Source: Sporomusa acidovorans
GTDB lineage: Bacteria; Bacillota; Negativicutes; Sporomusales; Sporomusaceae
Direction: 5' to 3' (one strand)
DNA: 64,000 nucleotides
NCBI RefSeq assembly: GCF_002257695.2
Contig: NZ_CP155571.1
Every line of letters begins with the position of its first letter. Position 1 is the stretch's first letter. The position numbers and the translations under genes were made by a program. Positions 12,529-21,601 of the stretch are shown here, one piece after another. The notes under the pieces were generated by a model. It saw only the letters and a program-made list of their open reading frames with translations. It did no database searches and was not told the origin of the DNA.

Positions 12529-13071
12529 TTATTTGAAGTATCGATCAAGCAAGCCTTTAAAGGCGCAGCCATGTCTGGCCTCGTCCTTACACATTTCGTG
12601 AACGGTATCATGAATAGCGTCCAGGTTATGCTGTTTAGCTAACGTAGCCAGTTGTTTTTTGCCGTCACAGGCGCCATATTCCGCTTCGACTCTGGCACTT
12701 AAATTGGCTTTGGTATCTGCCATCACTACTTCACCTAAAAGTTCCGCAAATTTTGCGGCATGCTCGGCTTCTTCAAAGGCAATCCGTTTATAGGCTTCTG
12801 CTACCTCGGGATAACCCTGCCTGTCCGCTTGGCGGGACATAGCCAAATACATGCCTACTTCCGTGCATTCCCCCATAAAATTAGCGCGTAATCCCTCTAC
12901 AACCTCTACCGGAACATCTTTGGAAATTCCAATTCTGTGTTCATCCGCCCAAGCCAGGTCCCCGGTCATTTCTTTGAACTTATCCCGACTGGCTTTACAA
13001 ACCGGGCATTTTTCAGGAGGTTCTTCTCCTTCGTGTACATACCCACATACGGTGCATACAAACTTTTTCAT
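12529..13071 (-). CDS. Reverse rubrerythrin (N-terminal rubredoxin, C-terminal diiron)
   Basis: 180 residues. The N-terminus is a rubredoxin-like iron site (CTVCGYVHEG, CPVCKAS), followed by a four-helix ferritin-like diiron domain with EAEHAAKFAELLGE and EARHGCAFKGLL. In ordinary rubrerythrin the domains are in the opposite order; this reversed form is an NADH-dependent peroxide/oxygen reductase system in anaerobic clostridia. GGAGGA lies before the ATG. First gene of the presumed rubrerythrin-DUF1540-doxX unit. Confidence 0.9.
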   Translation of the reverse strand: MKKFVCTVCGYVHEGEEPPEKCPVCKASRDKFKEMTGDLAWADEHRIGISKDVPVEVVEGLRANFMGECTEVGMYLAMSRQADRQGYPEVAEAYKRIAFEEAEHAAKFAELLGEVVMADTKANLSARVEAEYGACDGKKQLATLAKQHNLDAIHDTVHEMCKDEARHGCAFKGLLDRYFK

Positions 13072-13561
13072 TCTATTCCTCCAGCTTATGTAGAATGGAA
13101 ATAAAGTGAGACTTAATTCAGGTGGAGTTTTAACTCCTTCTGAATTTTAGTCGAAATTATCCAGGAGCTTAGCGCTGATTTATCTCCCGCTTAAAAAAGC
13201 GGGAATATTAGCGGCGGTTAGCTATCGGATAAACCTTTCAGAATTATAGTATTTGAAATTTTTCTATAACAATACCTGTCAAATTTGTTTCACATTCAAA
13301 ACCGGCATTCATCCCGTGAAGAAAGACTGCCTGATTGAACATAAATGGGGCAAGCCTGAACGCGGAAGACTGATAAGTGCCGCCCGCCTGCGCCGGCAGT
13401 ATTCTTTAATGCGGAATATATAGATCAATACTCTTGTTAAGTTAAAAAATTAACCTACTTTTTTAGGGGACAAAAACCCTTGCCATACTGTAAAATATAG
13501 GTAAACACACTTCCTTCATTCCTCTTTGGTCACAACTTAAATTATTTAGGGAGGCCAAACA
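13072..13561. other. Divergent intergenic region with hairpins
   Basis: 490 bp between rubrerythrin (minus) and the PocR-type regulator (plus). It holds hairpins CAGGTGGAGTT/AACTCCTTCTG (13117-13140) and CCCGCTT/AAGCGGG (13188-13205), and a degenerate mobile repeat at 13300-13422. No coding sequence is supported. Promoters must lie here, but no convincing -35/-10 pair stands out. Confidence 0.5.
13300..13422. repeat. Degenerate copy of the MITE-like repeat
   Basis: The right end (CGCCCGCCTGCGCCGGCAG, then TTCTTTAATGCGGAATATATA) matches the right end of the full element at 52253-52384. The left part is eroded but keeps CGCGGAAGACTG. Confidence 0.65.
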
Positions 13562-15466
13562 ATGACGAAGATGACCGTAAAATTACAGGATCTCATTGAT
13601 TCATTATTTCTTCAGCAATTCCAGGATAACTTCGCCTTGAGTGTGGGTGTTGCCAGCGTAATCGAAGATAACCAGGGCAATACCGTTACTTGTCCCAGCT
13701 GTTTTTCCAAGTTATGCAAAGAAATTATCCGGGCATCTCCCCTGGGATTGAAACGGTGTCTGGATGCCGATATCTACGGCGCAACAGAAGCGGTGCGGAC
13801 TGGTAGACCCACAATCTATAGCTGCCATGCAGGGTTAATCGACTTTGCCGCTCCAATTTTACTGAATGGTCAGGTAATTGGGACAATTTTTGGCGGACAA
13901 CTTCTGACAAAGGAGCCTGCCAAAGAGCACTGCCATAAAATAGCTCAGGAAATAGGCGTCCAGGCAGATAACTATATGGCCGCAATACAAGAAATCCCTA
14001 TTGTGGCCAAGGAAAAGGTTCAGGCTGCCGCCAGTGTCCTTTTTTCAGTAGCGAATACCTTATCGAAATACGCCTATCAATCGTTAATGCTAAAAAAAAG
14101 CAACCGCGAAATCGTGTTGTCTTATAATCGCTTGGAAAATATATTTAATACCATGTCCGACGGCGTATTAATGATTGATGATCAAGGCATCGTGCAACAG
14201 CTCAATGTAATAGCGGAGGAAATTTTTGACCGCCCGGGCTGTGAACTTATTCATAAATCTATCACCGAACTTATGGGCAGTAATACGCCTTTTATCGAAA
14301 ATGTTTACAAACGCCAAACTGCTTATAATGACTTTGAAATTTTTATTGACGCCAATGTAGGCCGTCTGCACTGCCTGTCCTCCGGCAGGCCAATAGTGGA
14401 TGATGAAGGGATGCTTTCCGGCGGCGTTATTATTCTCCGCCCGATAAAAAAGGTTCGCAGCCTGATTAACCGCCTAAGCGGCGCCCAAGCCACCTTTCGC
14501 TTTAGTGACATTATCGGCCAGTGCCCCGCTATAAAAAAGACCGTACATCTGGCCTCGCAGGCCGCGGCAGGAATGGCCAGCATATTAATTGAGGGAGAAA
14601 GCGGCACCGGTAAAGAAGTTTTTGCTCAAGCCATTCACAACCAGAGTTCCCGGCGGGCGGGACCTTTTGTGGCTGTAAACTGCGGAGCGATTCCCCGCGA
14701 ACTTATGATCAGCGAGTTGTTCGGGTATATAGAAGGCGCGTTTACCGGCGCCAAACGCGGCGGCAGGCCGGGGAAATTCGAGTTTGCTTCAGGCGGAACC
14801 ATTTTTCTTGATGAAATCGGCGACACCCCGCTGGAACTGCAGGTTGCCCTACTGAGAGTTATCCAGGAACGAAATATAACCCGCATGGGGGATAATAAAG
14901 TCATTCCCGTTGATCTGCGGATTATCTGCGCCACCAATAAAAATCTGGCACAAGAAGTACAACAAGGTAATTTCCGCCAGGATTTATATTACCGTCTCAA
15001 TGTCATCTCCTTAAAAATTCCGCCATTGCGCGAACGCCAGGAAGATATTCCCTTGATTTTCAAGTATATGTTGACTACAATGGGGCGGGAATGGGGAAAG
15101 ATCTTTACAAAAATTGACCCCCGGGTAATGCCTATACTCCAAAAATATCATTGGCCCGGTAATGTCCGCGAGTTACAGAATGCCGTCGAAAGAATCATTA
15201 GTGTTGCCGACGAGGATACGATTTTTCCTGAGCACCTGCCTGACCATATTGTCAATTATCAGTCATTTGCTATCCACCAGTCCAATTCGCCAGGAATACT
15301 TTGTGAACGAGAAAGAATCAAACAAAATTTAAACGAAAAAGAGCGTCTGCAGATCCTTGACTATTTGCTAAAAGCAAATGGCAATATCAGCCATGCCGCC
15401 AAACAGATGGGAATGGCCCGCAGTACCATGTATCGAAAAATGCGCCAATATGATATTTCCTATTAA
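13562..15466 (+). CDS. Sigma-54-dependent activator with PocR sensor, PAS, AAA+ and Fis domains
   Basis: 634 residues: a PocR-type ligand domain (about 10-175; YSCHAGLIDFAAPI, GTIFGGQ), a PAS domain (about 190-290), an AAA+ sigma-54 module (about 310-545; Walker A GESGTGKE, sigma-54 contact GAFTGA, FLDEIGD) and a C-terminal Fis-type HTH (HAAKQMGMARSTMYRKMRQ). RBS GGGAGG precedes the ATG. PocR domains are known to sense small diols such as 1,2-propanediol. The next gene is a butanediol dehydrogenase with a sigma-54 promoter, so this is probably its activator (inference). From the PAS domain onward it is clearly paralogous to the AcoR-type protein at 34650-36632. Confidence 0.88.
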   Translation: MTKMTVKLQDLIDSLFLQQFQDNFALSVGVASVIEDNQGNTVTCPSCFSKLCKEIIRASPLGLKRCLDADIYGATEAVRTGRPTIYSCHAGLIDFAAPILLNGQVIGTIFGGQLLTKEPAKEHCHKIAQEIGVQADNYMAAIQEIPIVAKEKVQAAASVLFSVANTLSKYAYQSLMLKKSNREIVLSYNRLENIFNTMSDGVLMIDDQGIVQQLNVIAEEIFDRPGCELIHKSITELMGSNTPFIENVYKRQTAYNDFEIFIDANVGRLHCLSSGRPIVDDEGMLSGGVIILRPIKKVRSLINRLSGAQATFRFSDIIGQCPAIKKTVHLASQAAAGMASILIEGESGTGKEVFAQAIHNQSSRRAGPFVAVNCGAIPRELMISELFGYIEGAFTGAKRGGRPGKFEFASGGTIFLDEIGDTPLELQVALLRVIQERNITRMGDNKVIPVDLRIICATNKNLAQEVQQGNFRQDLYYRLNVISLKIPPLRERQEDIPLIFKYMLTTMGREWGKIFTKIDPRVMPILQKYHWPGNVRELQNAVERIISVADEDTIFPEHLPDHIVNYQSFAIHQSNSPGILCERERIKQNLNEKERLQILDYLLKANGNISHAAKQMGMARSTMYRKMRQYDISY

Positions 15467-15476
15467 GATTCAATTT

Positions 15477-15520
15477 GGCCATAGACTAAAGATGTCTTGC
15501 TGTAGTCTATGGCCTGCTTT
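15477..15520. terminator. Bidirectional terminator between regulator and dehydrogenase
   Basis: Perfect 12-bp arms GGCCATAGACTA / TAGTCTATGGCC (15477-15488 and 15503-15514) lie between two convergent genes. A CTTTATTA stretch follows on the plus side. Confidence 0.8.
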
Positions 15521-15521
15521 A

Positions 15522-16577
15522 TTAGAACGGTTTTACCAAAATTTTAATGTTTTCTTCCTTGCGATTAATTAACTCTTCAAAACCTTTGCCAACAATGTCA
15601 TCAAGATGAATCTTGCCGGTAATCAATGGCTCCACATCAATTCTGCCATCAGAAACCAATTGTATAGCCGGGGCAAATTCGCCATAATACCCCAGTGATC
15701 CGGTAACTTCTTTTTCTGTAAAGGACAGGGCATTGAAATTTAATGTCGATGCTTTTTCAAAAATACCGACAATCACCACCCGGCCTGCGGAACGGGCAAG
15801 TTCGATAGCGATCGGCGCCGTTTTATCACTGCCAATACACTCAAATACAACATCAGCGCCGCCGTTGGTCAAATCTTTTACAGCCTTTACTACATCTGTC
15901 TCAGTCGGGTCTAATACAGCCGTGGCACCGGCCTGTAAGGCGTATTCCTTCCTGGCTTTAGCCACTTCAATCGTATAGATCTTGCTTGCTCCGGCCGCTT
16001 TGGCGCACATCAGGGCGGAAAGGCCGATTGTACCCGCGCCCATAACGACAACGGTATCCCCCTGCACCAGCGGTGCACGCCGAATGGCATGCATGGCCAC
16101 TGCCAAAGGTTCAATGACCGCGCCAACCTCATATGACATCTTATCAGGAATCTTATACATGGTGTAGGCCGGTACATTCACATATTCGGCAAACGCCCCA
16201 TCCGTCATTAAGCCTGTAAAGGCCAGCTTGTCACACAGGCTATAGCGGTTCTCCCTGCAGCGCGCGCATTCCCAACACACCTGGCAAGCATCAGGGGCGA
16301 CCCTGTCACCTACTTTTACGTTGGTAACATCCGGGCCAATTTCTACCACATCGCCGGAAAACTCATGTCCCAGTATTAAAGGCGCCGTATTACCTGTCAA
16401 TGGGTGCGGTTTATCAACAGGTATAAAAATCGGACCGGCAATATATTCGTGAAGATCCGAACCACAAATTCCGCACCACTGCACCTTAACCTTGACCCAG
16501 CCTTTTGGCGGGCTGGGCGGCTCAGGAACATCCATGACTCGCACATCTTTTTTGCCATACCAAACCGCTGCTTTCAT
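15522..16577 (-). CDS. Zinc-dependent 2,3-butanediol dehydrogenase-type alcohol dehydrogenase
   Basis: 351 residues of the medium-chain dehydrogenase family. Catalytic zinc motifs GICGSDLHEY and LGHEFSGDVVEIG, a structural zinc cysteine cluster (CQVCWECARCRENRYSLC) and a Rossmann motif GAGTIGLSAL are visible. The insert IAGPIFIPVDKPHPLTG is typical of (R,R)-butanediol dehydrogenases, which interconvert 2,3-butanediol and acetoin with NAD(H). That product feeds the aco operon 16 kb away. RBS GGGGGAA precedes the ATG; a sigma-54 promoter lies 75 bp upstream. Threonine or sorbitol dehydrogenase activity cannot be excluded. Confidence 0.85.
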   Translation of the reverse strand: MKAAVWYGKKDVRVMDVPEPPSPPKGWVKVKVQWCGICGSDLHEYIAGPIFIPVDKPHPLTGNTAPLILGHEFSGDVVEIGPDVTNVKVGDRVAPDACQVCWECARCRENRYSLCDKLAFTGLMTDGAFAEYVNVPAYTMYKIPDKMSYEVGAVIEPLAVAMHAIRRAPLVQGDTVVVMGAGTIGLSALMCAKAAGASKIYTIEVAKARKEYALQAGATAVLDPTETDVVKAVKDLTNGGADVVFECIGSDKTAPIAIELARSAGRVVIVGIFEKASTLNFNALSFTEKEVTGSLGYYGEFAPAIQLVSDGRIDVEPLITGKIHLDDIVGKGFEELINRKEENIKILVKPF

Positions 16578-16651
16578 CCAAATTCCCCCTCATTAAAAAA
16601 TAAGAACTGAATACACAAAATTGCTATGTGTATTGCTCCCGCACTGTATTT

Positions 16652-16669
16652 ATGCAAAAAACGCGCCAA
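16652..16669 (-). promoter_or_regulatory. Sigma-54 promoter of the butanediol dehydrogenase gene
   Basis: Minus strand TTGGCGCGTTTTTTGCAT: GG (-24) and GC (-12) with exactly 10 bases between, and flanking bases close to the TTGGCACG-N4-TTGCA consensus. It lies 75 bp before the start codon. Confidence 0.8.
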
Positions 16670-16723
16670 CGGGAAGTAAATTTTTCCTGTTTTGAAAAGT
16701 CAGATAATATAAGGCTGTTTGGT

Positions 16724-16791
16724 GTGTCCGGAACATATATGTGTTGTGTTTTTGTCCGATTATTAGCCAAAAATGTATCTTCACCGGACAC
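16724..16791 (-). promoter_or_regulatory. Candidate activator sites upstream of the sigma-54 promoter
   Basis: An exact 8-bp inverted repeat GTGTCCGG (16724-16731) / CCGGACAC (16784-16791) with a partial GTCCG in between, located 55-140 bp upstream of the -24/-12 element where enhancer sites are expected. The binding protein is not known; the PocR-type activator is the obvious candidate. Confidence 0.5.
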
Positions 16792-16842
16792 CCCTGCTAC
16801 ATAATAAAAAGGCTTTCGCACTAAGAATAAGTAAGAAAGACT

Positions 16843-16882
16843 AAAGCTTGTGCCGACGTCAAAATGGGTTGGCACAAGCTTT
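16843..16882. terminator. Hairpin, possible terminator
   Basis: Arms AAAGCTTGTGCC / GGCACAAGCTTT with T-rich flanks on both sides (TTAGTCTTTCTTACTT on minus). It lies between the dehydrogenase enhancer region and the end of the lipoate gene run. Confidence 0.6.
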
Positions 16883-16894
16883 AATCTTTCTTGT

Positions 16895-16931
16895 AAAAAG
16901 TAATCCCCGGACTCCAAAAAATCCGGGGAAT
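16895..16931 (-). terminator. Terminator of the aco/lip gene run
   Basis: Minus strand ATTCCCCGG ... CCGGGGAT stem followed by TACTTTTTAC, immediately downstream of the last gene of the run (stop at 16939). Confidence 0.85.
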
Positions 16932-16938
16932 GGTGTAA

Positions 16939-18504
16939 TTATGAAATGCCCTCCAAAAGCCGGCAAAGAAGTTGTTTTTTTAGTTTTGTTTGGTTTGCAA
17001 AATGCCCCTGATAAGCTTCTTGTTCTTGGCCAAGTTCATAACAGGTACTATCATCCACATTTACCAGTATCCCCGGCAATCCTATCTGTTCAAAATCCCT
17101 GGCGTGTTTATTCCAAAAGGATTCACAGCAGGTGCCGATAAACAGCTTGCAGCCGCGTTTCTTCAAGTTTTTCAACGTCTCTTCCAGCATCTCGTAATTT
17201 TGAATCGTAATTGGTTCCAAACCATATTGATCCGCTAAGCTATAAGCCTCGCTTACATCACACCGTCCACACCGTCCGCAGCCCTCGGTATAACGATAGG
17301 GGCAATCTACGGCTTTGGCGCAATAAGGAATAAGCAGCGGCTTGTGTTTTCCCCCGGAAATATGGTTAAATACATTGCCAACCATGGTAAGATCAAGAAT
17401 ATCCTCCGGCTTAGCCCCCCACTGTAAAAATGCAAGCTTATCAACCGCTTTGCCTATCGTCCTCGTGAAAATTTCTGGCGAAACCAGTAAGACATGTGCT
17501 TGTTGGTTAGTAAAACAAGTGCTGATTGTTTGGCTGATACAGGCAACATCAGGGGGAAGACCAATTAATCCGGCTTCGATTTTTTCAATTATATTGGCGG
17601 GGTAAGCAGCAAAGTCACCCGTAATGGATACGCCTGTAATACAGCGTTGCTTCCTATCCAGGAAGACAGAAACGGTAATGAAAGTTCGTTTTGTATACGT
17701 ATTTCGCAGTTGATAACTGTTGGACGGCAAAGCTGTTGCCCTATTAAACACCCATTGCGGGGCTGCGACCTCCTGACAGGCGGTGTCCAAGTAGTCTTTA
17801 CTTATTGGTAAATGATTGCTTACGGTAGAAATATCAAAAACTTGACAAAACCCCAGGATCATTGCCGACTTCACCGTATTTAATGAGGGGACTTCACCAA
17901 GAGCATCAGCTAGACTGGTAAATTTCTTTCTATATTTATTAATGTCTTTGTTTTGTAATTTTTCTCTGGGAATACGCAAGGCACGCAGTAATGTGCTAAC
18001 GTCAATATCCTTACTATAGATATAACCCTGATATAAAAAAGCCTGGCCGGTACGCGTACCACAAAACCAGCCAATTTCACAGCCAGCCAGTTCGATTGTC
18101 GAGGGATATTGGTAACGCACATTCAGCCCCAGCATTTTCAAGCCACTGACTAGAGCGGCGCCAATTTTCCTCTGCAACGCTTCAATCTGCCGCGGAGTGA
18201 CAACATCTTGCTGATACAGCACAACCTCCCAGCCCAAGGTTGCCTCTCTGTCCCAATAGATGGTTTTGCCACCGGTTAATCTGCGGCTGACCGTGATACC
18301 GTTATCTTTACAAAAGCTTAAACGCACTTCCTGCTCAGCTTTTTGATAATAACCCAGGATAATACAATCAGCGTCATACTGAAAGAAGCGGATGGTATCA
18401 GCAACCACTTGCCGGCTACAGGCAGCTAATAATGTTTTATCTGTCGCAATGCCTTGAAAACATGTTTCATATCCTGAATCGATTACCTGCCAAACTTGCT
18501 TCAT
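16939..18504 (-). CDS. LplA-fold protein fused to DUF116, catalytic lysine missing
   Basis: The ATG at 18504 (MKQVWQV) is chosen because GGAGG lies correctly upstream; an in-frame start further up would overlap the previous gene. 522 residues: a biotin/lipoate ligase fold (1 to about 300; RRLTGGKTIYWD matches the RRxxGGG nucleotide/lipoyl motif) and a DUF116 domain (about 350-505) rich in cysteine (CPYRYTEGCGRCGRC), likely binding metal or Fe-S. In active LplA proteins a lysine sits in NGxKIxG; the two paralogs nearby keep it (NGRKIAG, NGKKISG), but here the position reads AGCEIG. It may be a lipoyl carrier-handling or scaffold protein rather than a ligase. Last gene of the run. Confidence 0.75.
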   Translation of the reverse strand: MKQVWQVIDSGYETCFQGIATDKTLLAACSRQVVADTIRFFQYDADCIILGYYQKAEQEVRLSFCKDNGITVSRRLTGGKTIYWDREATLGWEVVLYQQDVVTPRQIEALQRKIGAALVSGLKMLGLNVRYQYPSTIELAGCEIGWFCGTRTGQAFLYQGYIYSKDIDVSTLLRALRIPREKLQNKDINKYRKKFTSLADALGEVPSLNTVKSAMILGFCQVFDISTVSNHLPISKDYLDTACQEVAAPQWVFNRATALPSNSYQLRNTYTKRTFITVSVFLDRKQRCITGVSITGDFAAYPANIIEKIEAGLIGLPPDVACISQTISTCFTNQQAHVLLVSPEIFTRTIGKAVDKLAFLQWGAKPEDILDLTMVGNVFNHISGGKHKPLLIPYCAKAVDCPYRYTEGCGRCGRCDVSEAYSLADQYGLEPITIQNYEMLEETLKNLKKRGCKLFIGTCCESFWNKHARDFEQIGLPGILVNVDDSTCYELGQEQEAYQGHFANQTKLKKQLLCRLLEGIS

Positions 18505-18535
18505 ATTGCCAATCCTCCAAAACGGCATCATTTTT

Positions 18536-19417
18536 TCAAAAAATACCGCAACACATCTCCTGATAAGCAATTTTATAGCCGCACGAACTCGCATAATCCA
18601 CCGTTTCCCTGGCTGGATAAGCGATAGCGTTGAAGCCGGCGTCAATGGCTAATAATTCAACAGAACGCGAGTAGTGTCCCGGCGGACGGGCACACCCTAA
18701 AGCAATGGGGATGTCAGGCAAAAGCTTTCTTGCCTGCCGGAAGATTTCTCTCACTGCATAGAGCGGCGGAAAAGTTACATTACTCATCGGCGTATTTTTA
18801 AGAGGATTTAGTAGGACAAGAATCAAACTGTCGGCACCTTCAGCGGCTACCATGTCAAGCGCTTTAAATTCCCCGCGAATTTCGCCATAGTGAAGGCCGA
18901 TTACAATATGCGGCGATGTTTTCAAGCCGGCGTGACGGGCGGTCCGTAAACTTATTTGATAATCGGCAGACGTATAGGGTAGATGATATACGTTACGAAT
19001 GGTATCGTCATCACCAATTAAATCAAGAGCTACCCTGGTAATGTTGGCTCCGGCCAGCAAATGTGCCGTATCATCGCTCAACACGCCCGGATGAACCACG
19101 ACCGCCAAGCCAAGCGCCGCAACCTGTTCGATCGCTTTCGCGAACGGACGCAATGGTACAGAACCGTCCGCGCAGGCACCGCCGCTAATGAGTACACCCT
19201 GACAACCTTGCTTGCGTAAATTCTTAGCCAACTCCACTAATTTTTCCGGCTCTGTTACGGATATCATACTATTTAGCAGTTTTCCCTGACAGTGTTCACA
19301 CCGGCATTCACACGCAGCACCGGTTAAACTGATATTTACAAACGAATTGGCATGATTTTGATACAGGCCGTTGTCATAGTATCTTGTGCCAGGCACATAA
19401 AACACAATATTACGCAT
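18536..19417 (-). CDS. Radical SAM protein, LipS1/LipS2-like lipoyl synthase candidate
   Basis: 293 residues with a CECRCEHC cluster (C-x3-C-x2-C, about residues 36-43) that binds the [4Fe-4S] of radical SAM enzymes, and a TIM-barrel-like pattern (GVLISGGACADGS, VVVHPGVL). Cysteines near the C-terminus (QEMCCGIF) could hold a second cluster. It overlaps the preceding radical SAM gene by 8 bp. Two adjacent radical SAM proteins beside LplA-like and GcvH-like genes match the two-protein lipoyl synthase LipS1/LipS2 described in archaea and sulfur oxidisers, where each inserts one sulfur. Which one is S1 or S2 is not decided. The assignment rests on context and domain type. Confidence 0.65.
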   Translation of the reverse strand: MRNIVFYVPGTRYYDNGLYQNHANSFVNISLTGAACECRCEHCQGKLLNSMISVTEPEKLVELAKNLRKQGCQGVLISGGACADGSVPLRPFAKAIEQVAALGLAVVVHPGVLSDDTAHLLAGANITRVALDLIGDDDTIRNVYHLPYTSADYQISLRTARHAGLKTSPHIVIGLHYGEIRGEFKALDMVAAEGADSLILVLLNPLKNTPMSNVTFPPLYAVREIFRQARKLLPDIPIALGCARPPGHYSRSVELLAIDAGFNAIAYPARETVDYASSCGYKIAYQEMCCGIF

Positions 19418-20480
19418 GCCAAATCTGTCCTTTGATAATTTCTAAATCGCTTTCTTCCGGGCTAAAGGGATAATTTTTCAATACCGTCCCCGGCCTTTCG
19501 TTGCCATACGGCCGGTTGCAAGCAACACAACCTTCGTGGTTAGGGCAACCGGAAGTCATAAACGGCTGACCTGCCGCCAGCTTATCGCCCAATAACTCCT
19601 CTAATGGTCTGCCGTAACTGATAATTTGTCCTTGGGAATTAAACGTAACATCACGTAGCGTAATTTGTTTATGATTGAAAAAAAACGCTGCTAACTGGAT
19701 ACGCCGATATTGCCCGTAGGAAGGCGGCTGATGATTACTTAACTTACTGCCTGGCTCCGGACAGAAGGAAAATAGATGAGCCTGCGCTCCATATTGACCA
19801 GCCCTGGCGATGGTATGCACCATGTCCTGTTCGCTTTCCCCCAAGCCCACGATTAAGTGTACACTGACTTTATCCCGGCCAAAAACCGTAACAGCCTGTT
19901 CAATTGACTGCCAGTACTTCTCCCAGCGGTGCGGCCCACCGGCTGCGCTGCCCCGCATGTTGGAAAATAGCTCCGGCGTCGCTGCGTCAACCGCAATCCC
20001 CACCATGTCTGCCCCGGCTGATTGTAACTGTTTAAAAAAGGAAGTGGCATCCTGCAGTACGGTTGGCGAAGCTAGAACACTAATCGGTAATTGTGTCGTC
20101 CGCAGCTGCTCAACCATAGAAATGCTATCTTGCGCCGCCTGAGGATGCGTAATCATCGATATACAAATCCTGCCAAGCTTTTGAATTTTAACCGCCGCAT
20201 GCTGCGGTGGCCGCATTAAGCGTTCCATGATCGTTGATAACTCATATGTCGGCCACTTTACTCTGATAAAGGTGCTCTTATCAGGTTCGATTTTTCGTTC
20301 TCTGGCAAGGCCGCAATAACCGCAGTTCGCACGGCAGCCATCTTGATAGGTCATAAGTAAATTTAAGCTTCCCGGATAAGCGTTACGATAAAAACTGCCT
20401 GGCTCCAACCCCAGGGCCATTGCGCCAGCCAGGCTGGTCTGCACAAAATCCGGACTTTCCTGTCTGCAAACAGTATCCAT
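19410..20480 (-). CDS. Radical SAM protein, second LipS1/LipS2-like candidate
   Basis: The ATG at 20480 is preferred because the strong GGGGGGAGGGG ribosome site sits just before it; the upstream in-frame ATG at 20498 would contain that site. 356 residues, with the radical SAM motif CRANCGYCGLARE (about residues 49-61), SPTVLQDA and a C-terminal cysteine group CPNHEGCVACNRPYG that may ligate an auxiliary cluster, as biotin- and lipoyl-synthase-type sulfur inserters require. It is translationally coupled to the other radical SAM gene downstream and follows the flavoprotein gene by 32 bp. Confidence 0.68.
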   Translation of the reverse strand: MDTVCRQESPDFVQTSLAGAMALGLEPGSFYRNAYPGSLNLLMTYQDGCRANCGYCGLARERKIEPDKSTFIRVKWPTYELSTIMERLMRPPQHAAVKIQKLGRICISMITHPQAAQDSISMVEQLRTTQLPISVLASPTVLQDATSFFKQLQSAGADMVGIAVDAATPELFSNMRGSAAGGPHRWEKYWQSIEQAVTVFGRDKVSVHLIVGLGESEQDMVHTIARAGQYGAQAHLFSFCPEPGSKLSNHQPPSYGQYRRIQLAAFFFNHKQITLRDVTFNSQGQIISYGRPLEELLGDKLAAGQPFMTSGCPNHEGCVACNRPYGNERPGTVLKNYPFSPEESDLEIIKGQIWHA

Positions 20481-20512
20481 GACAGCCCCTCCCCCCATAA
20501 AATTGCCTGTTG

Positions 20513-21601
20513 CTATTGCGTATAATACTCCGGAAATGCAATCCAGCTGCGCCGGATCAGCGCCAAAAATTTTTCCGGATCATTGGTCCATTCCCGGTTG
20601 CGACTGTTTAACCGTTCGCGGGCAATGGCAAACTGCCTGCTATACTCCTCATGTAATATACGCGGGTAATTTTCACTTACGAGATGTTCGTCCTTACTCT
20701 TTACCTGTCTGATAACCGCCATTGCCGCCAGGTGTCCGCTCCTCACAGCATTCATAATCCCCGCGCCTGTTACCGGATGCGTACAACCGGCTGCGTCACC
20801 GGCCAAAAGCATATTTTTTTGGGCCAAACAGCCCGCTAACCCGCCGGTAGGGATAAAACCACCGGTTTTGGCCACAATCCTGTCCGATTGTACAACTTGC
20901 CGCTGCATAAGGCTGCGGCAAAATTCATGTAATAAGCAGTGTAACTGATTTTTAACCGAAGCGTGAATGGCTATCCCGGCATTAACAGTATTTCCTTTAG
21001 GAAAAGCCCAGGCATAGCCGCCGTAATAGTCCGGCTCAAAATAGATCTCAACATGCGTCATCGGCTTATGAAGCAACAGCTCATATTGAAGGGCAACACA
21101 ATTTTCCTGCCGCCCGTTTCCCAGTCGGCCACTGACTAAGGAATGCGGGCCGTCGCAGCCCAAAATAAATGTTGCGTAAATTTTTCCCCTTTCGGTTCCC
21201 TTTGTTATTGTCACGGCATGATCTCCGACGGCAACAGCACGGGTCGCGCTCATAACGGTAACCCCCGCGTTTTTTGCCTCATCGGCCTGATACTTATCCC
21301 ACAAATTGCGGTTAAGCGTATACCCGGGTGCAGCTAACGTATGGACCGGCTTACCGTTAATAAAGGTTTTAATGCCCTCAACCCGCTGGGCAATATCGCC
21401 CGCCCGGAGCGGCGCATACCGGGAAATCGGACGCGGCACAAATTCGGCACATTGAATCTTGTTACCAATTTCCAAACGTTGATCCAGCAGAGCCACCTTA
21501 AGCCCTGCCTGACCAAGCCGTTTCGCCGCCGTACTGCCGGCCGGCCCGGCCCCGATGACAACAGCATCATAGTACTCATCTGGCGGCTTCACGGCAATCA
21601 C
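20513..21601 (-). CDS. Geranylgeranyl-reductase-family FAD oxidoreductase (LipT-like)
   Basis: 362 residues with an N-terminal FAD-binding Rossmann motif (DAVVIGAGPAGSTAAKRL), a second FAD contact (GCDGPHSLVSGRLG) and the late motif LLAGDAAGCTHPVTGAGI. A flavoprotein of this family (called LipT) is a frequent partner of lipS1/lipS2 genes and is thought to supply electrons. It starts with GTG inside the 3' end of the upstream ligase gene (26-bp overlap); a second GTG three codons later is possible. No membrane segment. True lipid reduction seems unlikely in this setting. Confidence 0.7.
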   Translation of the reverse strand: MIAVKPPDEYYDAVVIGAGPAGSTAAKRLGQAGLKVALLDQRLEIGNKIQCAEFVPRPISRYAPLRAGDIAQRVEGIKTFINGKPVHTLAAPGYTLNRNLWDKYQADEAKNAGVTVMSATRAVAVGDHAVTITKGTERGKIYATFILGCDGPHSLVSGRLGNGRQENCVALQYELLLHKPMTHVEIYFEPDYYGGYAWAFPKGNTVNAGIAIHASVKNQLHCLLHEFCRSLMQRQVVQSDRIVAKTGGFIPTGGLAGCLAQKNMLLAGDAAGCTHPVTGAGIMNAVRSGHLAAMAVIRQVKSKDEHLVSENYPRILHEEYSRQFAIARERLNSRNREWTNDPEKFLALIRRSWIAFPEYYTQ

